Shown: one piece after another, positions 23,830-33,168 of the stretch
Layout: each line of letters begins with the position of its first letter
Position numbering within the stretch: the stretch's first letter is position 1
Source of the DNA: Rohdeia sp044358925
Lineage (GTDB): Bacteria; Planctomycetota; UBA1135; GCA-002686595
Length of the DNA stretch: 52,706 bases
Assembly (NCBI GenBank): GCA_044358925.1
Contig: JBIKNC010000005.1
Coordinates: 1 to 52,706 of the forward strand
Reading direction: 5' to 3'
Notes under the pieces: model-generated
Told to the model about the DNA's origin: nothing
What the model saw: only the letters and a program-made list of their open reading frames with translations
The model's database searches: none
Program-made: the position numbers and the translations under genes

Positions 23830-25236
23830 ATGCGCATCCTCGAGGTCAACACCTTCGCGGCGCCCATCGGTGGCGCGGAGATCTACATGCACACGCTGGT
23901 GGACGAGCTCCGTCGGCGCGGGCACACGGTCGGAGTCTTCGCGGGCAGTCCCGACGAGGACGTCGACGAGCCGCAGCGGCGCATCGTCAAGCGCCCGGAC
24001 TGGTCGGGCCGCGACCTCGTGGACGACGCGCCGCTGATCGCAGCCTTCGAGCGCTTCGCCGCGGCGTTCCGGCCGGACCTCGTGCACTGCCACAACCTGC
24101 ACAGCTTCCCGGTCGCGTTCCTGTCGGCGGCCAAACGGCTGGGCGTGCCGCTCGTGCTGACGGCGCACGACTTCGGCCTGTTGTGCCCCAACTCGTGGTG
24201 CGTGCGCGGCGACGGCACGGTGTGCGAGGGCGGCGCGGGCGCGAAGTGTTTCTCAGGTCACGGTTGCGAGAAGAACTACCCCTACGACGGGCGCGTCGTG
24301 CTCTCGGTGAAGCTGCGCGCCGAACTCGCCAAGCGCGTGTTCGATCGCGTCACGGCGCCGAGCGAGTACCTCGCGCAGCGCCTCGCGGCACACGGCTTCG
24401 CCGGTGCGATCGGCCTGCCCCTGTGGGTCGACACGAGCAAGGCGGAGAGCCTGCCCAAGGGCCTCGCGCGCGAGGGCGACCTCGTGCTCTTCGTCGGTCG
24501 ACTCGTGCGCGAGAAAGGCGTCGAGTTCCTCGTGCGCGCCTGGCCTGCGGTGCGCGCGGCGCGGCCGAGTGCGAAGCTCCTGATCGTCGGCGGCGGCCCC
24601 GAACTCGAACCACTGCGCGCGCTGGCGCGCGAACTCGGCCTCGACGCCGAGGCCGTGCTGCCGGGCAAAGTGCCGCACGCCGAAGTGGCGGGCCTGATGG
24701 CGCGCGCGACGTGCCAGGTGCTGCCGTCGATCTGGTGCGAGAACTCGCCGCTCACGACGTACGAGAGCTACCTCGCCGGCCTGCCGATGATCGCGAGCGA
24801 CATCGCGGGCCTGCCGGCGATGGTGCGCGAGGGCGAGACGGGCCTGCTCGCGCGCCCGCGCGATCCAGAGCACCTCGCGAGCCGCATCCTCGAGTTGCTC
24901 GGAGACGCCAAGCTCCAGAAGAAGCTCTCCGACGGCTGTCGTGCGAGCGTCGCGCGTTTCTCGCGCGACGTGCACATGGAGAAACTCGTCGCGTTGTTCG
25001 AGGAGGCCGTGGCGCGAGGCCCGCGCAGCGACAGCGCCGGCGCTGCACTGCCCGACGACGATCTCCTCGCAGCGGCGGACGCGTTCTACAAGAAGTTCGG
25101 CGACGTCGAGCGTTGGGCGCTCGACATGAAGGGCCACATCGACTACCTGGAGAACAAGGGCGAGCCGCAGCCGACCGTGAAGGCGTTGGCGCGGCACCTG
25201 CGCTACAAGCTGAAGGCGTGGCGCGCGCGGAGATGA
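23830..25236 (+). CDS. Family 4 glycosyltransferase
   Basis: A 468-residue GT-B glycosyltransferase. The N-terminal acceptor domain starts MRILEVNTFAAPIGGAEIYM, with PLVLTAHDFGLLCPNSWCVR near residue 103 and several cysteines (CVRGDG, CEGG, CFSGHGC) of a pattern seen in a GT4 subgroup. The donor domain has LVLFVGRLVREKGVEFLVRAW near 218 and SIWCENSPLTTYESYLAGLPMIAS near 300. The last 60 residues are helical. Start ATG at 23830. It is transcribed divergently from the coiled-coil GT4 gene across 92 bp, so the three glycosyltransferases likely form one surface-polysaccharide locus. Confidence 0.9.
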   Translation: MRILEVNTFAAPIGGAEIYMHTLVDELRRRGHTVGVFAGSPDEDVDEPQRRIVKRPDWSGRDLVDDAPLIAAFERFAAAFRPDLVHCHNLHSFPVAFLSAAKRLGVPLVLTAHDFGLLCPNSWCVRGDGTVCEGGAGAKCFSGHGCEKNYPYDGRVVLSVKLRAELAKRVFDRVTAPSEYLAQRLAAHGFAGAIGLPLWVDTSKAESLPKGLAREGDLVLFVGRLVREKGVEFLVRAWPAVRAARPSAKLLIVGGGPELEPLRALARELGLDAEAVLPGKVPHAEVAGLMARATCQVLPSIWCENSPLTTYESYLAGLPMIASDIAGLPAMVREGETGLLARPRDPEHLASRILELLGDAKLQKKLSDGCRASVARFSRDVHMEKLVALFEEAVARGPRSDSAGAALPDDDLLAAADAFYKKFGDVERWALDMKGHIDYLENKGEPQPTVKALARHLRYKLKAWRARR

Positions 25237-25244
25237 CTTGAAGG

Positions 25245-25399
25245 GTCTCCTGCATCCTTTGCTTTGACTCTGCGTCCTTCGCGTCCTTTGCGGTTTCCGC
25301 GGCAGCGGGTGCAATGGGCACGGGATCGTTGCACCCGCTTCCGCGGGAAACCGCAAAGGACGCAAAGGACGCAAAGTCAAAGCAAAGGATGCAGGAGAC
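25245..25399. repeat. Long near-palindrome, GCAAAGGAC family, copy 3
   Basis: Arms 25245-25314 and 25329-25399 are about 70 bp each and almost perfectly complementary around a 14-nt loop. The core shares CCGCAAAGGACGCAAAGGAC and GTCAAAGCAAAGGA with copies 1 and 2 but has different inner (TTTCCGCGG...GGGTGCAA) and outer ends. It fills the whole gap between the converging ends of a glycosyltransferase gene and trxB, so it may act as a two-way terminator. Confidence 0.85.
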
Positions 25400-25426
25400 G
25401 AAGAGGCGACTTCATGCGCCCTCGGC

Positions 25427-26386
25427 TCAGATGCCCTTCGTCTCCAGCCAGCGCTCGCAGTCGATCGCGGCCTGACAGCCCATGCCGGCCGCGGTGATCG
25501 CTTGGCGGTAGACGTGGTCGGCCACGTCGCCCGCCGCGAACACACCTTCGATGCGCGTGCGCGTGCCGTGGTGCACGACCAGGTAGCCGAGTTCGTCGGT
25601 TTCGAGCTGGCCCTTCAGGAACTTCGTGTTCGGCTCGTGGCCGATCGCGAGGAAGAAGCCTTGGGCTTCCTGCTCGCGCAGCGCGCCGGTGCGCGTGTCG
25701 CGCAGGCGCACGCCGGTCACCTTGCCGGCCTTCACGTCGAGCACCTCGGCCACTTCGCTGTTCCAGAGGAACTCGATCTTGCTGTTCGCGAACGCGCGCG
25801 CCTGCATGATCTTCGACGCACGCAGCGTCTCGCGGCGGTGCACGACGTAGACCTTGTTCGCGAAGCGCGTCAGGAACTGCGCCTCTTCCATCGCGGTGTC
25901 GCCGCCGCCCACGACCACGACGTCCTTGCCTTTGAAGAAGGCGCCGTCGCACGTCGCGCAGGCCGACACACCGCGGTTGCGCAGCGCGGTCTCGGACGGG
26001 AGGCCGAGCCACTTCGCACTCGCACCCGTCGCGACGATCACCGACCGCGACTGCACCCACTCACCTTCCGATGTGCGCAGTCGCTTGACCTCGCCTTCGA
26101 GTTGGCACTCGCTCACGTTGAGCTGGTGCATCACCGTGCCGAAGCGCAGCGCCTGCTCGCGGAAGTGCGCCATGAGTTCCGGCCCGGTGACGCCCTTCGG
26201 GAAGCCGGGGTAGTTCTCGACCTCGGTCGTCAGCATGAGCTGACCGCCGGGCAGGAGGTCGGGAGCGTCGGCCGACGGCTCGCCTTCGAACATGACGGGC
26301 GCGAGGTTCGCGCGCGCCGCGTAGATCGCGGCGGTGTAACCCGCGGGGCCGGAGCCGACGATGACGACCTTGTGGATCTGGGACAT
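25427..26386 (-). CDS. trxB: Thioredoxin-disulfide reductase
   Basis: A 319-residue FAD/NADPH flavoenzyme that reduces thioredoxin. The FAD-binding GSGPAGYTAAIYAARA lies near residue 11, the redox-active pair is C143 and C146 in SACATCDGAFF, the NADPH-binding VVVGGGDTAMEEAQFL lies near 155, and the C-terminal FAD motif GVFAAGDVADHVYRQAITAAGMGCQAA near 280. Length and all motifs are normal. Cytoplasmic. It is transcribed alone, convergent with a glycosyltransferase gene and divergent from the phosphatase operon. Confidence 0.97.
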   Translation of the reverse strand: MSQIHKVVIVGSGPAGYTAAIYAARANLAPVMFEGEPSADAPDLLPGGQLMLTTEVENYPGFPKGVTGPELMAHFREQALRFGTVMHQLNVSECQLEGEVKRLRTSEGEWVQSRSVIVATGASAKWLGLPSETALRNRGVSACATCDGAFFKGKDVVVVGGGDTAMEEAQFLTRFANKVYVVHRRETLRASKIMQARAFANSKIEFLWNSEVAEVLDVKAGKVTGVRLRDTRTGALREQEAQGFFLAIGHEPNTKFLKGQLETDELGYLVVHHGTRTRIEGVFAAGDVADHVYRQAITAAGMGCQAAIDCERWLETKGI

Positions 26387-26535
26387 GGGTGTGCGCGCGG
26401 CGGCGCTCAGGGGGAATCGCGGAGTCTAGACCGCGAGGGCGAGCGAGACGAGCGGCGCCGAACGCGCGTGCCGGGAGCGCCGCGCACGCGATGCGTTCGG
26501 CGGTGCGCTCGGGCGGCGCGGCTACCATCCGCGGC

Positions 26536-27603
26536 GTGTCGGCCGCCGCATCCACGAGTGAACTCGCGCGCCTCGCCGACGAGCTGTGCGACGAGGTCCT
26601 CGCGGCACACCGCGCGGCACAATCGGCGGCCCTCGCGAGCGGCTCGACGCGCGCCCTCGCTCGCTCGGTCGGCCAGGGTGTCGGCGACGAGACCTTCGCG
26701 ATCGATGCGGCCTGTGAGGCGGCGGTCGATCGCTGGTTCGAGCGCCACGCGCGCCGCGGACCGCTCTCGGTGCTGACCGAGGACCGCGGCTGGCGGCACC
26801 TCGGTCCCGCGGCTCACGGCGTGCGCACCCTCGAAGGCTTCGATCACGGCGGGCCGCGCATCGCGATCGATCCGGTCGACGGGACGCGCAACGTCATGGC
26901 CGACCTGCGGTCCGCGTGGACGGTCGTCTCGGCCTGCGGCGCCGGTGCGGGCGAGCCGCACGCGGCCGACGTCGCGCACGGCACGCTCGGCGAGTTGCCG
27001 ACCTCGAACGCGGCACGCGCACGGCGCCTGTGGGCCGACGCGGGCGGCGGTGCGTGGCGCAACGAGTTCGAGTACACGACTTCCGCGCGCACAGCGGCGC
27101 GAGCGTTGCGTGTCGACGCGCTCGTCGAGATCGAAGGCTACCTGCCGTTCTTCCGCTACGACCTCGCTTCACGCCGCGACGCGACGCAGCTCGAGACGCG
27201 CTTCCTCGAGCGCCTCGTCGCTCACGAGGGCGCCAACGCGCGCCGCCTGTTCGACGACCAGTACATCTGTTCGGCGGGGCAACTCGTGCTGCTCGCACTC
27301 GGCACGTACCGCATGGTGTGCGATCCGCGCGAACTCCTCGCACGTCGGCGCGGCGCCGCGGCGACGACTTCGAAGCCGTACGACCTGGCGGGTGCGCTGG
27401 TCGTCGCACGCGAAGCCGGTTGTCTGCTCGTGCCGCTCGACGACACACTGCACGTCGACGCGGGCGGCGAGCCGCAGCCGTTCGACTTCCAGGTCGACGC
27501 CGCGACTCCGGTCGGCTTCGTCGGTTTCCACAACGCGGCGACCGCGCGGCGGCTCCTGCCCCACCTCGTCGCGGTTCTCGCGGAACCCTTGCGCCCATCA
27601 TGA
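26536..27603 (+). CDS. Inositol monophosphatase family protein
   Basis: A 355-residue phosphatase of the metal-dependent IMPase/FBPase superfamily. The metal-binding glutamate of LTEDRGW lies near residue 78, the hallmark IDPVDGTRN near 114, and the C-terminal metal/substrate segment PYDLAGALVVAREAGC near 281. A stretch of roughly 100 residues between the second and third motifs is longer than in E. coli SuhB. The substrate is not predictable; sugar phosphates or 3'-phosphoadenosine 5'-phosphate are possibilities. The GTG at 26536 was chosen; an ATG at 26491 is also in frame. The stop overlaps the next start (ATGA). First gene of a four-gene coupled operon. Confidence 0.85.
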   Translation: MSAAASTSELARLADELCDEVLAAHRAAQSAALASGSTRALARSVGQGVGDETFAIDAACEAAVDRWFERHARRGPLSVLTEDRGWRHLGPAAHGVRTLEGFDHGGPRIAIDPVDGTRNVMADLRSAWTVVSACGAGAGEPHAADVAHGTLGELPTSNAARARRLWADAGGGAWRNEFEYTTSARTAARALRVDALVEIEGYLPFFRYDLASRRDATQLETRFLERLVAHEGANARRLFDDQYICSAGQLVLLALGTYRMVCDPRELLARRRGAAATTSKPYDLAGALVVAREAGCLLVPLDDTLHVDAGGEPQPFDFQVDAATPVGFVGFHNAATARRLLPHLVAVLAEPLRPS

Positions 27604-28034
27604 TCACGTCCGTCGCCACCTTCGACGCCGCGCCCGAAGAGCTGTTCGACGTCCTCGCCGACGTCGCCGGGCACACGCGCTGGCAGACCGGTGTCACCGC
27701 CGTGCAGGTCGCATCGGGCGACGGTCGCACGGTCGGGACGCGCTACAGCGCACGCTTCGAACAGAGCGGCATCACCCTCGCCTTCGAAGGCGCGGTCGTC
27801 GAACACACGCGGCCCAGCACGCTGCGCCACCGCCTCGACGGCGACGAGGCCACACTCGAGCTCGAGCTGCGCCTCGTGCCGCTCGGCAGCGGGACGCGAC
27901 TCGAACAGTCGCTCACGCTGCGCCTCAAGTCGTTCGCACTGAAGATGCTGAAGGGCGTGATCGAACAACGCCTGAACGAGAAACTCGCGGCCGACGTGCG
28001 CGGCTTGCGTGCGCTGCTCGAAGCCCGCGACTGA
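27600..28034 (+). CDS. SRPBCC (START/polyketide-cyclase-like) protein
   Basis: A 144-residue protein with the helix-grip pattern of SRPBCC domains: start MITSVATFDAAPEELFDVLADVAGH, a tryptophan (TRWQTGV) after helix 1, beta strands (YSARFEQSGITLAFEGAVVE, TLELELRLVPLGSGTRLEQSL) and a long C-terminal helix (KMLKGVIEQRLNEKLAADVRGLRALL). Such folds bind lipids or other hydrophobic ligands. It overlaps the phosphatase gene by 4 bp and is followed 14 bp later by the ABC exporter genes, so the ligand might be connected with the transported compound. That link is inference. Confidence 0.85.
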   Translation: MITSVATFDAAPEELFDVLADVAGHTRWQTGVTAVQVASGDGRTVGTRYSARFEQSGITLAFEGAVVEHTRPSTLRHRLDGDEATLELELRLVPLGSGTRLEQSLTLRLKSFALKMLKGVIEQRLNEKLAADVRGLRALLEARD

Positions 28035-28048
28035 CGAGGACCGAAGCG

Positions 28049-29863
28049 ATGCGCACCGAAGGTCGACGGCGCCGGCTCGTGCGCCTCCTGGCGCCGGTGC
28101 GCGCGCGCTACCTGCTGGCACTCGTCGCACTCGCGCTCGCGACGCTGGCGACGTATGCGGCGCCGCTCGCCACCGCGGTCGGCATCGACGTCGCCGTGCG
28201 GCGCGCCGACGCGGCCGACACGTCCGTCGTCGCGGTCGCGAGCGGTGCGCCGACCTGGCTCGCAGGAGCGACCGACGCGCTCGCACACCTCACGCTCCTG
28301 GAGGCGTTGATCGTCGCGGCGAGCGTCGCATTCGCGGCGACGATCGTCGCCGGACTCCTTCAGTACCTGCGCGGACGTCTGGTCGGTGAAGCGGGCGAAG
28401 CGGTCGCGAAGGATCTGCGCGACCGACTCTTCGAACACATCCTGCGGCTGCCGCCGGCTCACGTCGAACGCTTCGAGGAAGGCGACCTCGTGCAGCGCTG
28501 CACGAGCGACGTCGAGACCGTGCGCACGTTCGTCGCGACGCAGTTGCCCGAGGTCGCGCGCACGGCGGCGATGGTGCTCGTCGCGTTGCCGCTCCTGCTC
28601 TCGCTCGATCCGTTCTACGCACTGCTCGCCACGGCGAGCTTTCCCGTCGTCCTCGCGCTCGCCATCGTGTTCTTTCGCGGCGTGCGCACGTTGTTCCAAG
28701 CCGTCGACGAGAGCGAAGGCCGCTTGACCGCCGTCGTGCAGGAGAACCTGACCGGTGTGCGCGTCGTGCGCGCGTTCGCCGCGGCGCCGCACGAGACGGC
28801 GAAGTTCGCTGCCGCGAACGCCGACTTCCGCGACCGCACACGCACGTGGATCGACAGGCTCGGTGTGTACTGGGCGTCGTCGGACCTCGTGTGCCTCGCG
28901 CAGATGCTGGTCGTGCTCGGATTCGGCGCGTTCGAAGTGCGCGCAGGGCGCCTGTCGGTCGGAGCGTTCTTCACGTTCGTGACGACGACCGGGCTCGCCA
29001 TCTGGCCCGTGCGCCAGATCGGCCGCGTCGTCACCGACCTCGGCAAGGCGTCGGTGGCGCTCGATCGTGTGTTCGAAGTGCTCGACGCCGCGCCCGAGCG
29101 CGGCGGCGCGACACCGGACGCGCCCGCGCGGCGCGTCGAGGTGCGCGGGCTCGTGTTCGGCTACGGCGACGGCGCGGCGGTGCTCGACGGACTCGACCTC
29201 GATCTCGAAGTCGGTCGCAGCGTCGCACTCGTCGGTCCGCCCGGCTCCGGCAAGTCGAGCCTGATCGAAGCACTGCTCGCGACACGCCCCTACCGAGCCG
29301 GTTCGATCCGCATCGACGGCCGCGAACTCGCGGAACTCGACCCCGCGTGGGTGCGCCGCCAGTTCGCCATCGTCGCGCAGCGCCCGTTCCTGTTCTCGCG
29401 CAGCATCGCGGAGAACGTCGCACTCGGACACGCGGCAGCGGAAGCGGCGGACCTCGAACGTGTGTGTTCGCAAGCCGCGGTGCACGCGACCATCGCGGCC
29501 TTCCCCAAGGGCTACGAGACGGTCGTCGGCGAACGCGGCGTCGATCTGTCGGGCGGCCAGCGCCAACGCGTGAGCATCGCCCGCGCGCTGTTGCACGACG
29601 CGCCGTTCCTCGTGCTCGACGATGCGCTCTCCGCCGTCGACACGCTCACGGAACGTCGCATCGAGCAGGCGTTGGCCGCGCAGCGCGAACGGCGCGGCGT
29701 GTTGATCGTCACCCACCGTCTGTCGGCGGCGCGCGCGGCGGACGAGATCGTCGTGCTCGAGCGCGGGCGCGCGGTCGAACGCGGCACCCATGCACAACTG
29801 CTCGCGCTCGACGGTCGTTACGCGGCGCTCGTGCGCGAACAGTCCACGAGGAACGCGCCGTGA
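28049..29863 (+). CDS. ABC exporter half-transporter, degenerate ATPase subunit
   Basis: A 604-residue type IV ABC exporter subunit with six membrane helices (residues 18-330) and a nucleotide-binding domain. Walker A is GPPGSGKS (396-403), the Q-loop lies in AQRPFLFS, the signature is LSGGQ (500-504), Walker B is FLVLDD, and the switch histidine is in VTHRLS. The residue after Walker B is D525 instead of the catalytic glutamate. This is the pattern of the degenerate subunit in heterodimeric exporters such as TM287/288, LmrCD and BmrCD. The next gene supplies the complete partner and overlaps by 4 bp (GTGA). Substrate unknown; this family exports lipids, drugs or peptides. Confidence 0.93.
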   Translation: MRTEGRRRRLVRLLAPVRARYLLALVALALATLATYAAPLATAVGIDVAVRRADAADTSVVAVASGAPTWLAGATDALAHLTLLEALIVAASVAFAATIVAGLLQYLRGRLVGEAGEAVAKDLRDRLFEHILRLPPAHVERFEEGDLVQRCTSDVETVRTFVATQLPEVARTAAMVLVALPLLLSLDPFYALLATASFPVVLALAIVFFRGVRTLFQAVDESEGRLTAVVQENLTGVRVVRAFAAAPHETAKFAAANADFRDRTRTWIDRLGVYWASSDLVCLAQMLVVLGFGAFEVRAGRLSVGAFFTFVTTTGLAIWPVRQIGRVVTDLGKASVALDRVFEVLDAAPERGGATPDAPARRVEVRGLVFGYGDGAAVLDGLDLDLEVGRSVALVGPPGSGKSSLIEALLATRPYRAGSIRIDGRELAELDPAWVRRQFAIVAQRPFLFSRSIAENVALGHAAAEAADLERVCSQAAVHATIAAFPKGYETVVGERGVDLSGGQRQRVSIARALLHDAPFLVLDDALSAVDTLTERRIEQALAAQRERRGVLIVTHRLSAARAADEIVVLERGRAVERGTHAQLLALDGRYAALVREQSTRNAP

Positions 29864-31707
29864 GCGCCCCCCACGACGACGACGAGCTGCCCGCCGCACG
29901 GCTCGACTGGCGCATGTGGCGGCGCCTCGCCGGCTACGCGCTGCGTCGGCGGCGCCTCGCCGGCGGTCTGTTCGCGTGTGCGATCGCCACGGGCGCCGTC
30001 GACGCCTCGTTCAACCTCGTCACGTTGAAGATCGTCGACGCGGCGGCCGATCGTGACAGTGGCGCGACTCTGTGGTGGTGGCTCGCGGCCTACGGCGGCC
30101 TCACACTCGCGCTCGCCGCACTCGTGCGCACGTTCGTGCGTCTGGGCGGCGCGCTGCGCACCGTCGTCGCCCACGACATCCGTGCGGACACGTTCGCGAA
30201 CCTGCAGCGGCTGTCGCTGGCCTACTTCGATCGGCGGCCGGTCGGTTGGCTCGTCGCGCGCCAGACGTCGGACTGCGAGCGCCTCTCGATGGCGCTGTCG
30301 TGGGGCCTGCTCGACGTGGCCTGGGGCTTCACGACGATGGGCCTGTCCGCCGTCGTGATGCTCGTGCTCGACTGGCGGCTCGGACTCGTCGCGCTCTTCG
30401 TCGTGCCGCCCCTGTGGCTGACGAGCCTGTGGTTCCAGCGCCGCATCCTGGCGAGCGCGCGCGCCGTGCGCGGCCTCAATTCGCGCCTGACCGCCGCGTT
30501 CAACGAGACCCTCAGCGGAGCCGCGACCGTGCGCGCGTTCGGCGCGCAGTCGCGCTTCGTGAGCGAGTTCACTGCGCTGTCGGGCGACATGCGCGCGCGC
30601 TCGGTCGAGAGCGCCGTGCTCTCGGCCATGTACCTCCCGGCCGTGCTCGGTCTCGCGGGCGTCGCAGCCGGACTGTGCCTCGTGTTCGGCGGCGTCTCGT
30701 TCGGTGCGGGCGCGCTCTCGATCGGCACGCTGATCGCGTTCCTCGGCTACTCGCGGCAGTTCTTCGAGCCGCTGCAGGAGCTGGCCGCCTGGTTCTGCGA
30801 GTTCCAGATGGCGCAGGCGTCGGCCGAGCGCATCTTCGCGCTCGTCGACGAGGTGCCGACGGTGCGCGACACACCACAGGCCGCGGCACGCCTCGCACGG
30901 CGCGACGAACACGTCGCCCGCGGCCTCGCGCCGGACGGCTTCGCGCCGCGCATCGGCGACCTCGTGCTCGAAGGTGTGTCGTTCGCGTACGGCGACGGAC
31001 CGCGTGTGCTGGACGACGTGAACCTCGTGATCCCGGCCGGCTCGACGCTCGCCCTGGTCGGCCCGACGGGCGGCGGCAAGACCACGCTCGCGAACCTGCT
31101 GTGCCGCTTCCACGAGCCGACCGCGGGCCGCGTGCTCACGAGCACCGGATCGCATGGCACCGTCGACTACCGCGAACGCAGCCTCGAATGGTGGCAGGGA
31201 CGACTCGGCGTCGTGCTGCAGGACCCGCACCTGTTCAGCGGGACGATCGCGGACAACATCCGCTTCGCGCGCCCCGCAGCGTCCGATGCGGACGTCGAGC
31301 GTGCGGCGCGACTCGCGCAAGCGCACGAGTTCGTGGCCGCACTGCCGAGCGGCTACGCGACCGAAGTCGGCGCCGGCGGCGCGAAGCTCTCCGTCGGTCA
31401 ACGCCAACTCGTGAGCATCGCGCGCGCGCTGCTCGCCGATCCGGAGCTGCTCGTGCTCGACGAGGCCACGAGCAGCGTCGACACCGCGACCGAACGGCGC
31501 ATCGAAGCCGCGACGGAGAAGATGCTCGCGGGCCGCACTTCGGTCGTGGTGGCGCACCGCCTCTCGACCGTGCGCCGCGCCGACCTGATCTGCGTCGTCG
31601 AGGGCGGCCGCATCGTCGAGCGCGGCACCCACGCGGAGTTGATGACGCGCGGCGGTCGCTACGCGCAGCTCGCCGACACGTCGGAGACCGCCGCGCTCTT
31701 GCCGTGA
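29860..31707 (+). CDS. ABC exporter half-transporter, catalytic partner
   Basis: A 615-residue ABC exporter subunit with six membrane helices and an ATPase domain. Walker A is GPTGGGKT (401-408), the Q-loop lies in LQDPHLFSG, the signature is LSVGQ (510-514), and Walker B is LLVLDEATSSVD with the catalytic E535 present; AHRLSTV holds the switch histidine. The second signature residue is Val instead of Gly. In heterodimers this signature faces the degenerate site made by the Asp-containing partner, so the two changes fit each other. The GTG start at 29860 overlaps the partner's stop. It ends 7 bp before the convergent nhaA gene. Confidence 0.93.
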   Translation: MSAPHDDDELPAARLDWRMWRRLAGYALRRRRLAGGLFACAIATGAVDASFNLVTLKIVDAAADRDSGATLWWWLAAYGGLTLALAALVRTFVRLGGALRTVVAHDIRADTFANLQRLSLAYFDRRPVGWLVARQTSDCERLSMALSWGLLDVAWGFTTMGLSAVVMLVLDWRLGLVALFVVPPLWLTSLWFQRRILASARAVRGLNSRLTAAFNETLSGAATVRAFGAQSRFVSEFTALSGDMRARSVESAVLSAMYLPAVLGLAGVAAGLCLVFGGVSFGAGALSIGTLIAFLGYSRQFFEPLQELAAWFCEFQMAQASAERIFALVDEVPTVRDTPQAAARLARRDEHVARGLAPDGFAPRIGDLVLEGVSFAYGDGPRVLDDVNLVIPAGSTLALVGPTGGGKTTLANLLCRFHEPTAGRVLTSTGSHGTVDYRERSLEWWQGRLGVVLQDPHLFSGTIADNIRFARPAASDADVERAARLAQAHEFVAALPSGYATEVGAGGAKLSVGQRQLVSIARALLADPELLVLDEATSSVDTATERRIEAATEKMLAGRTSVVVAHRLSTVRRADLICVVEGGRIVERGTHAELMTRGGRYAQLADTSETAALLP

Positions 31708-31714
31708 CGCGCCG

Positions 31715-33046
31715 TCAACGCGCGGGCTTCTTCAACACGCCGACGAGGATCGCCATGCCCACGGCGATCGCCGCGCCCGATCCGACGAGGATGCCCATCC
31801 GCGCCGCGTCGAGCTGCTCACCCTCGAACGAGAGCGACGCGATGAACAGGCTCATCGTGAAGCCGGTGCCCGAGAGCACACCCGCTCCGACGAGAGCCGC
31901 GAAGTTCACGCCGCGCGGCAGGCTCGCCAGTCCGAGTTTGACGACCAGGAAGGACGAGAGCACGATGCCGATCGGCTTGCCGACGACGAGCGCGCCGGCC
32001 GTCGCGAGTGCGAGCGGATCCTCGAACCCGGCCGCCGACATCGGCACTGCCGCGTTCGCGAGCGCGAAGATCGGCATGACCGCGAACGACACCCACGGGT
32101 GCAGCCGATCCTCGAGTCGCTCGAGCGGCGAGCGCGCTTCACGTGCCGCGAACGCCAGCCGCTCCAGCGCGAGGTGCGGTCGCACCTTCGTCACCTCGGC
32201 CTCGTCGAGCGCCGCGACCGTGTGACCGATCACCTCGCGGATCGATGCGCGTTTGACCCACGGCTTCACCGGCGTGAGCACGCCGAGCACCACGCCCGCG
32301 ACCGTCGGGTGCACACCGGACTGCAGCATGCAGAACCACAGCGCCGCGCCGAGGATCCAGTACACGCCGAGCCGGCGCACGCCGAGCTTCTGCAGGAGCA
32401 CGACGACGACCGTGAAGGCGAGTGCGCCCACGAGCCACAGCCCTTCGAACTTCTTCGCGTAGAACAACGCGATCACGAGCACGGCGATCAGGTCGTCGAC
32501 GATCGCGAGCGAGAGCACGAAGATCTTGAGGCCCGTCGGGACGCGCGCTCCGAGCAGCGCGAGGCAGCCCACGACGAAGGCGATGTCGGTCGCCATCGGA
32601 ACGGCCCAACCGCGCTCGCCCGGCGTGCCGTGTTGCAAGGCGAAGAAGATCAGCGCGGGAACAGCCGCTCCCCCGAATGCTGCGGCGACCGGCAACAGCA
32701 GGGTGCGCCGATCGGCGAGGTGACCTTCGACGAGCTCGCGTTTGATCTCGAGCCCGACGACGAAGAAGAAGATCACCATCAACGCGTCGTTCACCCAGTA
32801 CCAGAGCGGGTGCACGATGCTCCAACCGCCGACGCCGATGGAGAGTTCCTGGTCCCAGAAGGCCTGCCAGCTCGGGAAGTACGCACTGTTGGCCGCGCCG
32901 AGCGCGATCAACGTGCAGACCGCGAGGACGATGCCCGACAGCGCTTCGATGCGCAGGAACTGCTGAACGGGCCGCGTGAACTGATCGACGGGTGCGGTGG
33001 GCAGCCCGCTGCCCGCGGTCGTGTCTTCGAAGGGACCTTTGGCCAT
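31715..33046 (-). CDS. nhaA: Na+/H+ antiporter NhaA
   Basis: A 443-residue inner-membrane antiporter exchanging cytoplasmic Na+ (or Li+) for external protons. The characteristic ATDIAFVVG carries the aspartate matching E. coli D133, and LAIVDDLIAVLVIALFY carries the paired aspartates matching D163/D164. NDALMVIFFFVVGLEIKREL near residue 88 is also a family signature. About 12 membrane segments. It is longer than E. coli NhaA because of a cytoplasmic loop near residues 265-310 with a charged linker (EVTKVRPHLALERLAFAAREAR). Lies back to back with the ABC operon, sharing almost no intergenic space. Confidence 0.96.
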   Translation of the reverse strand: MAKGPFEDTTAGSGLPTAPVDQFTRPVQQFLRIEALSGIVLAVCTLIALGAANSAYFPSWQAFWDQELSIGVGGWSIVHPLWYWVNDALMVIFFFVVGLEIKRELVEGHLADRRTLLLPVAAAFGGAAVPALIFFALQHGTPGERGWAVPMATDIAFVVGCLALLGARVPTGLKIFVLSLAIVDDLIAVLVIALFYAKKFEGLWLVGALAFTVVVVLLQKLGVRRLGVYWILGAALWFCMLQSGVHPTVAGVVLGVLTPVKPWVKRASIREVIGHTVAALDEAEVTKVRPHLALERLAFAAREARSPLERLEDRLHPWVSFAVMPIFALANAAVPMSAAGFEDPLALATAGALVVGKPIGIVLSSFLVVKLGLASLPRGVNFAALVGAGVLSGTGFTMSLFIASLSFEGEQLDAARMGILVGSGAAIAVGMAILVGVLKKPAR

Positions 33047-33168
33047 CGTGGGCGCGATGGTAGCCCGCGTGTCCCGACGACCGGACTGCGATCGAGCGTG
33101 TCCCGGGGCGCGCGTGTCGCGGGCCGGACGCGCTCACTCGAGAACGATCACTCTTCGAGTACAAGCTC

